Virus record (IMG/VR): IMGVR_UViG_3300042451_000057
Location: 1-33,519 of that record
Length of the DNA stretch: 33,519 bases
Strand: one strand, 5' to 3'
Origin: a virus
Shown here: one piece after another, positions 14,322 to 22,021 of the stretch
Layout of the letters: each line of letters opens with the position of its first letter
How positions within the stretch are numbered: the first letter of the stretch is position 1
Notes under the pieces: model-generated
The model's database searches: none
The model's input: only the letters and a program-made list of their open reading frames with translations
What the model was told of the DNA's origin: nothing
Position numbers and translations under genes: made by a program

Positions 14322-14735
14322 TTAATGTATTGTTTGTTTATTAGTACTTGGTTCTTGAGGTAGTTCATCTGTATCATCTTCTAGATCAAGTTCTTCACCA
14401 GAATCAAATTCATCAAGTAATGAATTGTCAATCTGATCATTGAAGTTCGCAACGACTTCATTAGCTTCAACGACTGCATTGTTATAGTATTCAATCAATG
14501 CTGATCTAGGCTCAACAATAGTAAGTACCTCACTCATAGAAATACATGCAGAGTTTGTTTGAATGAGTTCGATAGGTAACCATGGAGACATTAACAACAT
14601 TGATTTACCAGCAGACATTCTCTTATAGAAGAGTGTCATTGGATCATACATCTCTATTATGCCATTGCTATTCAGATGGTATGATGCGATGATATCTTCA
14701 CCGTCTTTGAGCCTAATAATTTTAACATTATCCAT
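14322..14735 (-). CDS. Unknown conserved phage protein with acidic tail
   Basis: This 137-residue protein has an N-terminal beta-rich part (about 1-80: VKIIRLKDGEDIIASY, IIEMYDPMTLFY, MLLMSPWLPIEL) that suggests a small Sm-like barrel, then a helical part and a strongly acidic tail (about 106-130). The Sm-like suggestion rests on strand pattern only. It overlaps the UvsW stop by 8 bp and lies between UvsW and gp55, so it is expressed with DNA-metabolism and late-transcription genes. The acidic tail might contact a DNA- or RNA-binding partner. A plus-strand promoter fires towards its 3' end. Confidence 0.8.
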   Translation of the reverse strand: MDNVKIIRLKDGEDIIASYHLNSNGIIEMYDPMTLFYKRMSAGKSMLLMSPWLPIELIQTNSACISMSEVLTIVEPRSALIEYYNNAVVEANEVVANFNDQIDNSLLDEFDSGEELDLEDDTDELPQEPSTNKQTIH

Positions 14736-16197
14736 TTTTTATATCTATCTTGTAAAATTTGTAAGAGAATTTCTCCTCTTCATATATTTTAACACGTTCC
14801 ACGAAATGTTTCAATGTAAAATTGGTATGTTTACCTATTCTAAAATCATCAGCAATATCATATAATGTCGCAGAGTCTTTGTTATCACCTTTACGCAAGA
14901 CGCGACCTAGAGATTGTAGATTACGAATCCGAGACTTTGATGGTGATGCAAAGATCGCATTGTGTAGATTCTTTATATTTATGCCTGTAGAAAAAGTGCC
15001 ATATGAGGCGATGATGATAGCATCATTTTCTTTCTCTGTGATATGACGAATCTGTTCACGAGTTTCAACATCTGTACTACCATGCACAAAGAATACCTTA
15101 CGATCTTTTTTCTCAGCGTCAATCAGTCGCATCAATTCTTTGCCATGCTTTTCAACTAGCTGAAACAAAATCAGTGAGTTGCCTTTCAGAGACAACGCTA
15201 GATTTTTGATGAATGCATTTCGCTGTGGATTCTTTACCAAGTAATCTATCTCAGCTTGGTAGTCCCAATCACGACTCAGTTTGCATACGGCATCTGAGTA
15301 TTTCAGGGTCAGGCATTTGATTTTCAATGATGATACTTGGTCATTGTCCATCAATTCTTTTGTTGTAATGACTTTCAGCACAGGACCAAATAGTCCTTCT
15401 AAGACTAACTTGTGTGTCTGTGTGCCATCCAAAGTGCCAGTACAACCGATGCGATACTCTGTGTTCTCCAGATTTGACATGATTGTTGTCAGTGACTTTG
15501 CTTTGAAGTCGTGCGCTTCATCACCTAGAACAAAATCAAACTGTTCAAAGTACTCTTTAGGTAAATTGTATATTGATTGCCATGTGGTGATAGTCAAAAA
15601 CTTATCTGTGCTTTTGTCTTTGCCTGCGTACTGTCTGTGGCAGTATTGATCTGAGTCATAACCATAGGATTTGAAATCAGAAAACATCTGTTCAGCAAGA
15701 GAAGTTCTAGGAACAATTAGCAGACCCTTCTTGCAATTTTGCTGAATGTGGCGTATAATCAGATACAGAATGAAAGACTTACCACTTGATGTTGGAGATA
15801 GTAAAAGTGCTCTCTTATTACGTATTGCATGAACAAACGCATCAATCTGATAATCACGCTGTTCTAGGTGCTTTGGGATGCCTAGAGTTTCGATGAAGTC
15901 TTTTGCCTCTTTGATTGAGAAGTTCTCTAATCCATCTATAGACTTATCGTACACGACGGTGTACTCTCTATCATCACAGAATTTTTGAATGTATGGAATC
16001 AATCCATAGTAAATCTTGTTACTACGGACATCCATGAGTCTGATCTTGCCGTCCCAGAGTTTGTTCTTGAATGCTGGAACAAACTGATATCCTGGAACCA
16101 AAAAAGTAAAGTGATCTGATAGCTCTTGCGCTAGGCTTCGCTCACACTTTATATGCACATACGCACCATTCACTTTACTAATAATTAGATCACTCAT
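14728..16197 (-). CDS. uvsW: UvsW-like DNA/RNA helicase
   Basis: This 489-residue superfamily 2 helicase (T4 UvsW is about 503) unwinds branched DNA and R-loops and shifts replication from origin-driven to recombination-driven mode. An N-terminal DNA-binding-like domain (1-100) is followed by a Q-like RDYQ.DA (114-120), Walker A SPTSSGKS at 134-141, DEAH at 226-229, and a C-terminal motif VI QSLGRVLRKG. The ATG at 16197 overlaps the UvsY stop by 1 nt. Being adjacent to uvsY is as in T4. Confidence 0.95.
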   Translation of the reverse strand: MSDLIISKVNGAYVHIKCERSLAQELSDHFTFLVPGYQFVPAFKNKLWDGKIRLMDVRSNKIYYGLIPYIQKFCDDREYTVVYDKSIDGLENFSIKEAKDFIETLGIPKHLEQRDYQIDAFVHAIRNKRALLLSPTSSGKSFILYLIIRHIQQNCKKGLLIVPRTSLAEQMFSDFKSYGYDSDQYCHRQYAGKDKSTDKFLTITTWQSIYNLPKEYFEQFDFVLGDEAHDFKAKSLTTIMSNLENTEYRIGCTGTLDGTQTHKLVLEGLFGPVLKVITTKELMDNDQVSSLKIKCLTLKYSDAVCKLSRDWDYQAEIDYLVKNPQRNAFIKNLALSLKGNSLILFQLVEKHGKELMRLIDAEKKDRKVFFVHGSTDVETREQIRHITEKENDAIIIASYGTFSTGINIKNLHNAIFASPSKSRIRNLQSLGRVLRKGDNKDSATLYDIADDFRIGKHTNFTLKHFVERVKIYEEEKFSYKFYKIDIKNG

Positions 16198-16631
16198 TAT
16201 ACACCCTGTATGAATCGCTCCCAGTCAATTAAAGATTTTAGCTGGAACGTTCTACTATGTAGTTCTTTTAAAACAGACTCACAGTAACTAATGATCTGTT
16301 CATTCATACGTCTAGCAGCAAGATACTTGTTCATATCTTCGTCTGCATCCATGTAAGTTGCAATATCAGATTTTAATACGAATGGAAATGGTTCCCATCC
16401 ATGTTTCTTCAAGTCTTCATTACTCATCTTACCAGTATAGTATTCCCACTTGATTTTCTTCATGCGGTTGTACTTGAACTCCAAGTCCTGAAGTTGGTAC
16501 TTGTGGTGTGATAAGATGTTTAGGTATTTTGCGTGGAGCTTAGGTATGTCTAACATTGCTTTGCCAGGCTCAGTCCTGTCAACGTTAGCATCTTTTATCC
16601 ACTCATTCATAATTTCATCAAGTTTGCTCAT
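16197..16631 (-). CDS. uvsY: UvsY-like recombination mediator
   Basis: This 144-residue mostly helical protein (T4 UvsY is 137) loads the UvsX recombinase onto gp32-coated single strands. The supporting pattern is the central KYNRMKKIKWEYYTGKMS segment, which parallels the YYSG region of T4 UvsY, then the D.D...YL helix and a C-terminal FQLKSLIDWERF helix. Its position directly before uvsW gives added support. AGGAG lies before the ATG at 16631. UvsX itself is not in this window. Confidence 0.88.
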   Translation of the reverse strand: MSKLDEIMNEWIKDANVDRTEPGKAMLDIPKLHAKYLNILSHHKYQLQDLEFKYNRMKKIKWEYYTGKMSNEDLKKHGWEPFPFVLKSDIATYMDADEDMNKYLAARRMNEQIISYCESVLKELHSRTFQLKSLIDWERFIQGV

Positions 16632-16660
16632 AATAATCTCCTAAGTGGAGTTTACACTAA

Positions 16661-17197
16661 TTAGGTCAGTTTTTCAATGTTATAATAGGTAAATCTGATT
16701 GAAGCATCAGCAGTCAATACATTGTCTGGTGTGTCTTGTGTGGACAGCACAAAGGATGATAGTGACGTTGGGAATGCATCAAAGAAATTGAATCTGACAA
16801 GAGGTGTAAACGATGATGAATACACAGTCAATGTTGCATCCGAAAACTGTGGCTGTATTTTGTTTGCGTACTTACTTTGCTTGGATAAATTTTTATAATC
16901 CTCAAAGTTTTCTGGGAAAGTCATGCCTCTGATCCAATTATGAATCTCTAGCCAAGAGGACATCTTTTCATCTATAGCAAAAGTCACGTTCATGATATCG
17001 TATATTGCTTTTTCACCAGGTGAATACATCTCCACAAATGGTGTTGCAATTGGAATCTCACCCAATGAAATGCCAGGAACTGATACCGATTGACAAAAGA
17101 ACTGTACGTTAGGAACCCTACTGAACGTCAAGTGAAACTTGTTCGGATGTAGAAAATTCTGATTGTCCGGTGTGTTTGATAGTGCTATACTTGTCAT
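16661..17197 (-). CDS. Tail-tube-like protein (gp19 paralogue) after gp23
   Basis: This 178-residue protein has the layout of the gp19 tube fold: FFCQSVSVPGISL (33-45), PFVEMYSPGEKAIYD (53-67), VTFAIDEKMSSWLEIHNWIRGM (70-91). Comparison with the gp19 encoded at 23753-24298 shows the same C....PG, strand, W..GM order, so it is probably a paralogue: a minor tube, tube-baseplate junction or completion protein. The ATG at 17197 lies only 5 bp after a perfect TATAAATA late box and has no Shine-Dalgarno sequence, so the mRNA would be leaderless or nearly so. It is separated from gp23 by a strong terminator. Confidence 0.8.
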   Translation of the reverse strand: MTSIALSNTPDNQNFLHPNKFHLTFSRVPNVQFFCQSVSVPGISLGEIPIATPFVEMYSPGEKAIYDIMNVTFAIDEKMSSWLEIHNWIRGMTFPENFEDYKNLSKQSKYANKIQPQFSDATLTVYSSSFTPLVRFNFFDAFPTSLSSFVLSTQDTPDNVLTADASIRFTYYNIEKLT

Positions 17198-17202
17198 GAT
17201 AC

Positions 17203-17210
17203 TATTTATA
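17203..17210 (-). promoter_or_regulatory. T4-type late promoter box before the tube-like paralogue
   Basis: TATAAATA on the minus strand matches the late consensus exactly. It follows the U run of the gp23 terminator and precedes the ATG at 17197 by only 5 bp, so the expected start point coincides with the initiation codon. Confidence 0.75.
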
Positions 17211-17211
17211 C

Positions 17212-17240
17212 AAATAAAAAGAGGGAACCGAAGTTCCCTC
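17212..17240 (-). terminator. Strong intrinsic terminator after gp23
   Basis: On the minus strand GAGGGAAC-TTCG-GTTCCCTC (17221-17240) forms a perfect 8-bp stem with a stable UUCG tetraloop, followed at once by TTTTTATTT (17212-17220). This is a textbook factor-independent terminator for the major capsid transcript. Confidence 0.92.
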
Positions 17241-17284
17241 TGGAGGTGTCTATCTTAACGTAGACTTGTTTTCTTACATAATGC

Positions 17285-18610
17285 TTACATTATATTCGTG
17301 ATCTTAAATGCGCGATAGTAGTTGTTCTTACCAGCGTTCAATGCACCTGCGCCTTGTGCAGTACCTTCAGCGAATGGGTTAGCAACTAGACCGTAACGAG
17401 TCTTGAAGCCAATTTTTGGCTGGAAGGTGTTAGTGTCAACTGCGCGAACCATTTGCAAAGGAACGTATGGGCAGTAGAACATACCTGCGTCATATGCGTT
17501 AGAACCCTTGTAACCAACAACTGCGAACTCAGATGTGGATGCTGTTGGGAAGTATGGATCGATATAGACCTTGATACGACCGAACAATGTACCAGCAAAT
17601 GTGTTGCCTGTGTCGTCAACTTGCAAGCTAACTTGGCTAGCCAAAGCGGATTGATAATCCAATAGACCTGCCATTGCGAATGCGGAAGCCACATCAGAAG
17701 AGCAGATTAGGGTGTTACCCTTACCACGGCGTGTCAACTTAGCGATTTGGTTAGCTTCGCGTTCGATTTGGAATGCCAAACCTTTTACTTTTTCAACCAT
17801 CCAACGACCGTTAGAGTCAGTATCCAAGTCAAAAGTACCAGCTGTTGTTGTACCAACCAATGCGCCTGGCTTAGCAACTGTGTAAACAGTACGCAGAACT
17901 TCACGGTTGATTTCAGCAAGAATTTCGCTAGAAAGAATGTTGCTCAATTCAGTTTCAGCGTCAAGACCATGAACTGCTTTCAAGTCTTGTGCCAATTCCA
18001 TTGAGTACTCAGCCTTCAATGCGCGAGTCTTAGCAGTAACGGTAACTTTCTCGATAGAGAAGCCCATTTCAACTGGTGTCAGACCTTCAGCAGTAGCTGT
18101 AGGCATTGCAGTTGCTGTGTTAGCGTTGAAAATCTGGAATGGACCGTCAGAAGTTGTGGACTTCATAGACAATGTTTGGTGTGCGCCTTCACCGGAGAAG
18201 CTAGTGTTAGCTTCGTTGTAGAAAGCCTCAGTGCCAGTCGATGGAACACGATCAGTACCATACATAGAACGCATTGCGAAAATCATGCCGGTAGGTCCAG
18301 TCATTGGCTGAACACCGCAGATATCGTAAGCGATCAAGTTAGGTAGCGAACGGCGAACCAAGCTGATCAAGATTGGATCGAAACCTGCTACTGGACCAGT
18401 AGTAGTTGCACCACCACCAAAACCACCTGTACCGGCAGAGTTAGTTGGAGCTGTTTCGTTTAGCATACCAGCGTCTTTTTGCATCGCTTGGATTTGGTTC
18501 TCAAGAACCACCGCAGTAACGGCGCGCTTGTATGGATCGGTGATCTTTGGAAGATCAGCGTGTTCTAGGACCGGAGCCCATTTTTGTTGTAGTTGTTCGG
18601 AAAGAAACAT
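17285..18610 (-). CDS. 23: Major capsid protein gp23
   Basis: This 441-residue HK97-fold major head protein starts MFLSEQLQQKWAPVLEH, typical of gp23. Later landmarks are LVRRSLPNLIAYDICGVQPMTGP-type sequence (split here at about 88-108), MRSMYG, and the C-terminal KTRYGLVANPFAEG. In T4 the prohead protease removes about 65 N-terminal residues; the corresponding region here is the helical and Gly/Thr-rich stretch up to about residue 70. AAGGAG precedes the ATG at 18610. No late box lies directly before it, so it is probably expressed from the gp22 late promoter as a 22-23 transcript ending at the strong terminator at 17212-17240. Confidence 0.97.
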   Translation of the reverse strand: MFLSEQLQQKWAPVLEHADLPKITDPYKRAVTAVVLENQIQAMQKDAGMLNETAPTNSAGTGGFGGGATTTGPVAGFDPILISLVRRSLPNLIAYDICGVQPMTGPTGMIFAMRSMYGTDRVPSTGTEAFYNEANTSFSGEGAHQTLSMKSTTSDGPFQIFNANTATAMPTATAEGLTPVEMGFSIEKVTVTAKTRALKAEYSMELAQDLKAVHGLDAETELSNILSSEILAEINREVLRTVYTVAKPGALVGTTTAGTFDLDTDSNGRWMVEKVKGLAFQIEREANQIAKLTRRGKGNTLICSSDVASAFAMAGLLDYQSALASQVSLQVDDTGNTFAGTLFGRIKVYIDPYFPTASTSEFAVVGYKGSNAYDAGMFYCPYVPLQMVRAVDTNTFQPKIGFKTRYGLVANPFAEGTAQGAGALNAGKNNYYRAFKITNIM

Positions 18611-18632
18611 CTAATATCTCCTTGTTATATAA

Positions 18633-19625
18633 TTAGATTCGGGTTGTTTTTGAAATTGACTGAACGATAGAATTCATGAATGCATCAGAAACTACTTTCT
18701 TTTCTGCAACATCTTCTACTTGTTCGTGAAGTGCGGTGGCATCAGCCTTCTTTACACCGGAAGGGAAATAGTTTTCACGGATAGTATCAAGTTTAGCTCT
18801 GTACTCTTCCTCTGTGGAATAGTCTACACTCTCTGCAAGTGCTTTGATCTTCTCAACTTGTGTCGCGGTCAAACCTTCACATACTTCGCGGGTCACTTCA
18901 GCTTTGTGAGCATCAAAGAGTGCATTACGGTACTCAATAGAACGCTCAACTTCTTCGTCCAACTTGCCGCTTAGTTCTTCAACTTTAGCTGCTAGTTCGT
19001 CAACGAGATCAACTTTTTCAGCAGGAACATCAATGTAGTGTTCTGCAAATAGATTCTTCAAACCATTGATAAAGTCTTCGGCCAATTCGGAGCGAATACC
19101 ATTGTCAATAGCGATTTGATTTTCTTCCATCCATTGCTCAACAACATATGAAAGGTAATCGTTTACTTTGTCTGTTAGTTCTTCTTTGACAGATTCAACA
19201 GCTTCTTCCAACATGGAAGCATAGTGTGTTTCGATCTGTTCTTCAATCTGAGCAACGCGGTCTAGGACGCGAGCTTCAAAGATTGTGGAAACTTTTGTTC
19301 TGAATTCTTCGGAGATGGTCGAGTCGTCAGCAAAGATTGCATTGATATCTTCCGATACAAAGCTGGTTTGCTCTTCTTCAACTTCTTCTTTCTTCAAAGA
19401 ATCTACAACTTTACTGGATGCATCTGATCCTTTAGTTGTTGGTGCAGTTGCACTCTTAGATGTGAAACTCATCTTGTGTGAGTTGTCATCTGGTTTAGCG
19501 TTTTCTGGTGTTGGACCGCCGGCGTCAGTAGTCTCGCCTTCCAGCTTTTGTGGAGGCATTGCATTCTTTCCCTTGCCTGAAGCAAGGATTTCAGCAGCAG
19601 CCTCAAAAAGTTTATTAGTAGCCAT
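18633..19625 (-). CDS. 22: Prohead core scaffolding protein gp22
   Basis: This 330-residue protein has the expected features of the main internal scaffold. A Gly/Pro/Ser/Thr/Lys-rich N-terminal third (to about 80) is followed by a long acidic coiled-coil region (about 85-280, many EE.VE heptads), and then a C-terminal QSISKTTR end. The scaffold shapes the prohead and is digested by gp21. It is flanked by gp21 upstream and gp23 downstream as in T4. A perfect late box lies 23 bp before the ATG at 19625, and GGAG supplies the ribosome site. Confidence 0.93.
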   Translation of the reverse strand: MATNKLFEAAAEILASGKGKNAMPPQKLEGETTDAGGPTPENAKPDDNSHKMSFTSKSATAPTTKGSDASSKVVDSLKKEEVEEEQTSFVSEDINAIFADDSTISEEFRTKVSTIFEARVLDRVAQIEEQIETHYASMLEEAVESVKEELTDKVNDYLSYVVEQWMEENQIAIDNGIRSELAEDFINGLKNLFAEHYIDVPAEKVDLVDELAAKVEELSGKLDEEVERSIEYRNALFDAHKAEVTREVCEGLTATQVEKIKALAESVDYSTEEEYRAKLDTIRENYFPSGVKKADATALHEQVEDVAEKKVVSDAFMNSIVQSISKTTRI

Positions 19626-19647
19626 TTAGGAATCTCCTTTGTTTGTT

Positions 19648-19655
19648 TATTTATA
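19648..19655 (-). promoter_or_regulatory. T4-type late promoter box for gp22-gp23
   Basis: A perfect TATAAATA on the minus strand ends 22 bp before the gp22 ATG at 19625, leaving room for a leader of about 16 nt with the AAAGGAG ribosome site. It lies just before the end of gp21 and probably drives the abundant scaffold and capsid message. Confidence 0.85.
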
Positions 19656-19659
19656 TAAT

Positions 19660-20313
19660 TTACAGTTTCGTTAGAAAATTTTCAAAGAGGCGAGCAGCCA
19701 CTTTTTCAATGTCTTTTCTTGAGGCATTTCGAATTGCTTGTTTCGTTCTATCGATATCCATTTCAACGAAACGTCCTTCGACAAACAACCACTCTTTGTT
19801 TTCCATAATACCATCGACGAATGCGCCAGGTGCAGATGGATCAGCAACAACATCAGCAGCAGTAGCTAGCCTGAAGTCATCGGAAACAATATTGATACCG
19901 TCACGTCCTTGAACAAGTGAACCCATACCCCTTGAAGATACACCTAGACTTACGCCACAATCAATAAAGTTCTTCACTATATTGCCATATGGTGTATCTA
20001 AAACTCTAGCTTTGCCGATAAATCTATTCTGATCATCTTCTGTAAGTGATTCGATCTTGATACACACGCGCTCAAGGTTGATTGATGGTGTATCAGGATG
20101 TCCAAGTTCACCCAATGCGCGGTTTGTTGTGATGTACTCTTGTGTGTAACGTCCAACTTCTTCACGCAATGTGCCGATCTTATACATTCTGCGATTACGG
20201 TTAGCTTGTTCACCAACCAGAAATACGCCTTGAATGTATAGATTCTTTTTGCCGTCTTCAGTACTTTCTGTTAAGTACTTTATGTCTTCAATTGTTTCTG
20301 TAATTAGTTTCAT
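19660..20313 (-). CDS. 21: Prohead maturation protease gp21
   Basis: This 217-residue serine protease (T4 gp21 is 212) cleaves scaffold and capsid proteins during head maturation. The likely catalytic His72 lies in LGELGHPDTP, and the Ser in LGVSSRGMG (126/127), as in the U9/U35 prohead protease clan. The protein begins MKLITETIEDIKYL, a common start of T4-like gp21. ATG 20313 overlaps the stop of the upstream beta-rich protein gene (ATGA). Order 21-22-23 is conserved. Confidence 0.96.
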   Translation of the reverse strand: MKLITETIEDIKYLTESTEDGKKNLYIQGVFLVGEQANRNRRMYKIGTLREEVGRYTQEYITTNRALGELGHPDTPSINLERVCIKIESLTEDDQNRFIGKARVLDTPYGNIVKNFIDCGVSLGVSSRGMGSLVQGRDGINIVSDDFRLATAADVVADPSAPGAFVDGIMENKEWLFVEGRFVEMDIDRTKQAIRNASRKDIEKVAARLFENFLTKL

Positions 20314-20672
20314 AGGTCTCTGCTATATGTTGCTGTTTTGCTCATGACCAAAAGTAGTGTGCCGACTGTGCCATCGTTTGTCACAAAAACGTTTGATGTT
20401 GCACCGTTAGCAATTGCTCCAATACCCATATCTTCTAAGTTGATCGTGTGGTTCTTATTCAACTCCAGAACAAGTGTTCCTGTTGCATCATTACCACGAT
20501 AAACTTTCCATGTGCCATCACTGCTTGATGAAACGTGTGCGATTGCTGCTGCTGATACGGTTTCAAGCTGTGTGTTAGATGACAATTGTGCCAACGTAAC
20601 CAACGTGTTTGTATTTCCCGTTACACGGATCGTAGACTTCGATCTTAGTGTGTTAGTAATTTCTTGTGGCAT
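20310..20672 (-). CDS. Unknown beta-rich, probably virion-associated protein
   Basis: This 120-residue Thr/Ser/Asn/Val-rich protein has alternating strand-like segments (TIRVTGNTNTLVTLAQL, WKVYRGNDATGTLVLEL, SNVFVTNDGTVGTLLLVMSK) and almost no long helices. It looks like a small jelly-roll or Ig-like module. It lies inside the head-assembly block, between a basic core-type protein and gp21, and overlaps gp21 as ATGA. A head decoration, vertex or core role is therefore likely, but I recognise no family. A GGGAA site precedes the ATG. Confidence 0.8.
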   Translation of the reverse strand: MPQEITNTLRSKSTIRVTGNTNTLVTLAQLSSNTQLETVSAAAIAHVSSSSDGTWKVYRGNDATGTLVLELNKNHTINLEDMGIGAIANGATSNVFVTNDGTVGTLLLVMSKTATYSRDL

Positions 20673-21104
20673 TTATCGTATTCCCATTGATTTGCGGCGG
20701 CGCATTGACATTTTTCTTTTCAGCAATGTTCTATTCATTCTAGCGCGACCTTTTGTTTTCCAGTATCTCTTTAGCTTTCTAGCTTTTTGAATTCTTGCTG
20801 TTGCTGGTATTCTCTTAACAGTGTTGCCTGATATTCTAAAGCCTTTGATTGCAGAACGTCTAACGTTTCGTTGTACAACGATTCTTCCTTTAGCGTTTCT
20901 ACGAATTCTTCTGCGAATCTTTTGGATTCTGCCCTGCTTTACAATATTAGCTTCCAATAAATCTTCAGCAACATCATATATATCTACCGCAATTGCCCGC
21001 TTTTCTTCCTCAAGCCTTTTTGCAACAACAGAGTTCATGTGAGCAAAGATAACATCTCTTGCTTCACTAAGTTTATTCTGTGATATGAGTTCTATGAAGT
21101 TCAT
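20673..21104 (-). CDS. Very basic prohead-core-like protein
   Basis: The 143-residue protein has two parts. An N-terminal helical module (1-55) contains SEARDVIFAHM and LEEEKRAIAVDIYD; it resembles the gp67-like protein at 21805-22011. The rest is strikingly basic: repeated RR.RR, KRK and RRRKS clusters through the C-terminus. This could bind packaged DNA or acidic scaffold. Its place between gp67-like, another core-type protein and gp21 suggests a prohead core or internal head protein, perhaps the counterpart of T4 gp68. It overlaps its upstream neighbour by 4 bp. The assignment is positional. Confidence 0.8.
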   Translation of the reverse strand: MNFIELISQNKLSEARDVIFAHMNSVVAKRLEEEKRAIAVDIYDVAEDLLEANIVKQGRIQKIRRRIRRNAKGRIVVQRNVRRSAIKGFRISGNTVKRIPATARIQKARKLKRYWKTKGRARMNRTLLKRKMSMRRRKSMGIR

Positions 21105-21805
21105 TGTACTTTACTAAGTGCAAATTCTTTAGCTTGCTCAAATGTTTCTGGTGATGTATGAATCAAATCCACAAACTTTTGTTGATTCTCTTCCGTTAAA
21201 CTATGATACACTGATTGAAATGCTTCTAGCGTTTGTTCATCAAGCTCAACAATATCACCAGTATCAAGTTCGATTTGCTCAGATTGAATCGGACCGGCAT
21301 CATCTTGTGTGAATGGAATCGCAAAATCTTTACCTAATCTTTCGTTATGGTAAACAGCAACTTTCATGCCACCAGGAATCAATCTGATTGCTTTCCTTTT
21401 CAATATCAGGATGAAAGGAGGTTCTTTTGCCAAACTTTCGTCCAGCACAATCTCTTCTTTGACTTCTTTATCAAATTCAATACGATGTGCTCGGACTTTT
21501 TTACCTGAAGCTGACAGTTTGAAATCACTGGTGTCAACAACAGATTCCTTTACAGACTTACGTACTTGACGATGAATTTGTGGATTGTTTGTGATTAGAT
21601 CAACCATCTTAACAAAAATATTTTGTATGATTGATCTATCAGCTTGGGTAAAAGTTGGTCGATCTTCTTCCATCTTTGCAAGAATCTGGTGCATACGTTG
21701 AATCTGTGCTTTGTTGCCTAGACCGGCACGAACCAAAGCATCGAACTTTGAAAAGTCCTGCTTTTCTTCCTCAACTACACTCTTGAATTCTTGCAACGAC
21801 TTCAT
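21101..21805 (-). CDS. Prohead core/scaffold-associated protein, unknown function
   Basis: This 234-residue protein has a helical N-terminal half (FSKFDALVRAGLGNKAQIQR at about 18-37, TQADRSIIQNIFVKMVDLI) and a more beta-rich C-terminal half (FILILKRKAIRLIPGGMKVAVYHNE). It ends in acidic helices with SLTEENQQKFVDL. Proteins with this N-terminal pattern occur in T4-like phages between gp20 and gp21 and are usually called capsid and scaffold or hypothetical proteins; this is from memory. Position corresponds to T4 gp68. It overlaps both neighbours, so it is made with the core proteins. Confidence 0.82.
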   Translation of the reverse strand: MKSLQEFKSVVEEEKQDFSKFDALVRAGLGNKAQIQRMHQILAKMEEDRPTFTQADRSIIQNIFVKMVDLITNNPQIHRQVRKSVKESVVDTSDFKLSASGKKVRAHRIEFDKEVKEEIVLDESLAKEPPFILILKRKAIRLIPGGMKVAVYHNERLGKDFAIPFTQDDAGPIQSEQIELDTGDIVELDEQTLEAFQSVYHSLTEENQQKFVDLIHTSPETFEQAKEFALSKVQ

Positions 21806-22011
21806 TATTCGCCTTGTGTTTCTTCAGCTTCAATTTGTTCTTCAGCTTCAGGTTGATCTTCGGTTCTGCCGTTAAACAATGTTGAAGCAACGTCTTGCTT
21901 TTTAGCTTCTAGTGCATCAAATGCTTTTGCAGATAGTAACTCTTCTAGAGCACTCTTAGCTTCTGAATTTTGACCTGCACCTAACATGTCAATTACTTGT
22001 CTTGCATCCAT
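21805..22011 (-). CDS. 67: gp67-like prohead core protein
   Basis: This small acidic protein of 68 residues (T4 gp67 is 80) lies directly after the portal gene, the T4 position of gene 67. A helical module SEAKSALEELLSAKAF and LEAKKQDVASTLF (17-46) is followed by a tail of Glu/Gln/Ala (50-68). In T4 the product is an internal scaffold component cut to small peptides by gp21. AGGAG precedes the ATG at 22011. The assignment rests on size, charge and position. Confidence 0.78.
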   Translation of the reverse strand: MDARQVIDMLGAGQNSEAKSALEELLSAKAFDALEAKKQDVASTLFNGRTEDQPEAEEQIEAEETQGE

Positions 22012-22021
22012 AATTATCTCC

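Noticed and set aside
14972-14985. TATATTTATG, a late-box-like string inside uvsW
   Set aside because: It is an imperfect match inside coding sequence with no gene start at a suitable distance.
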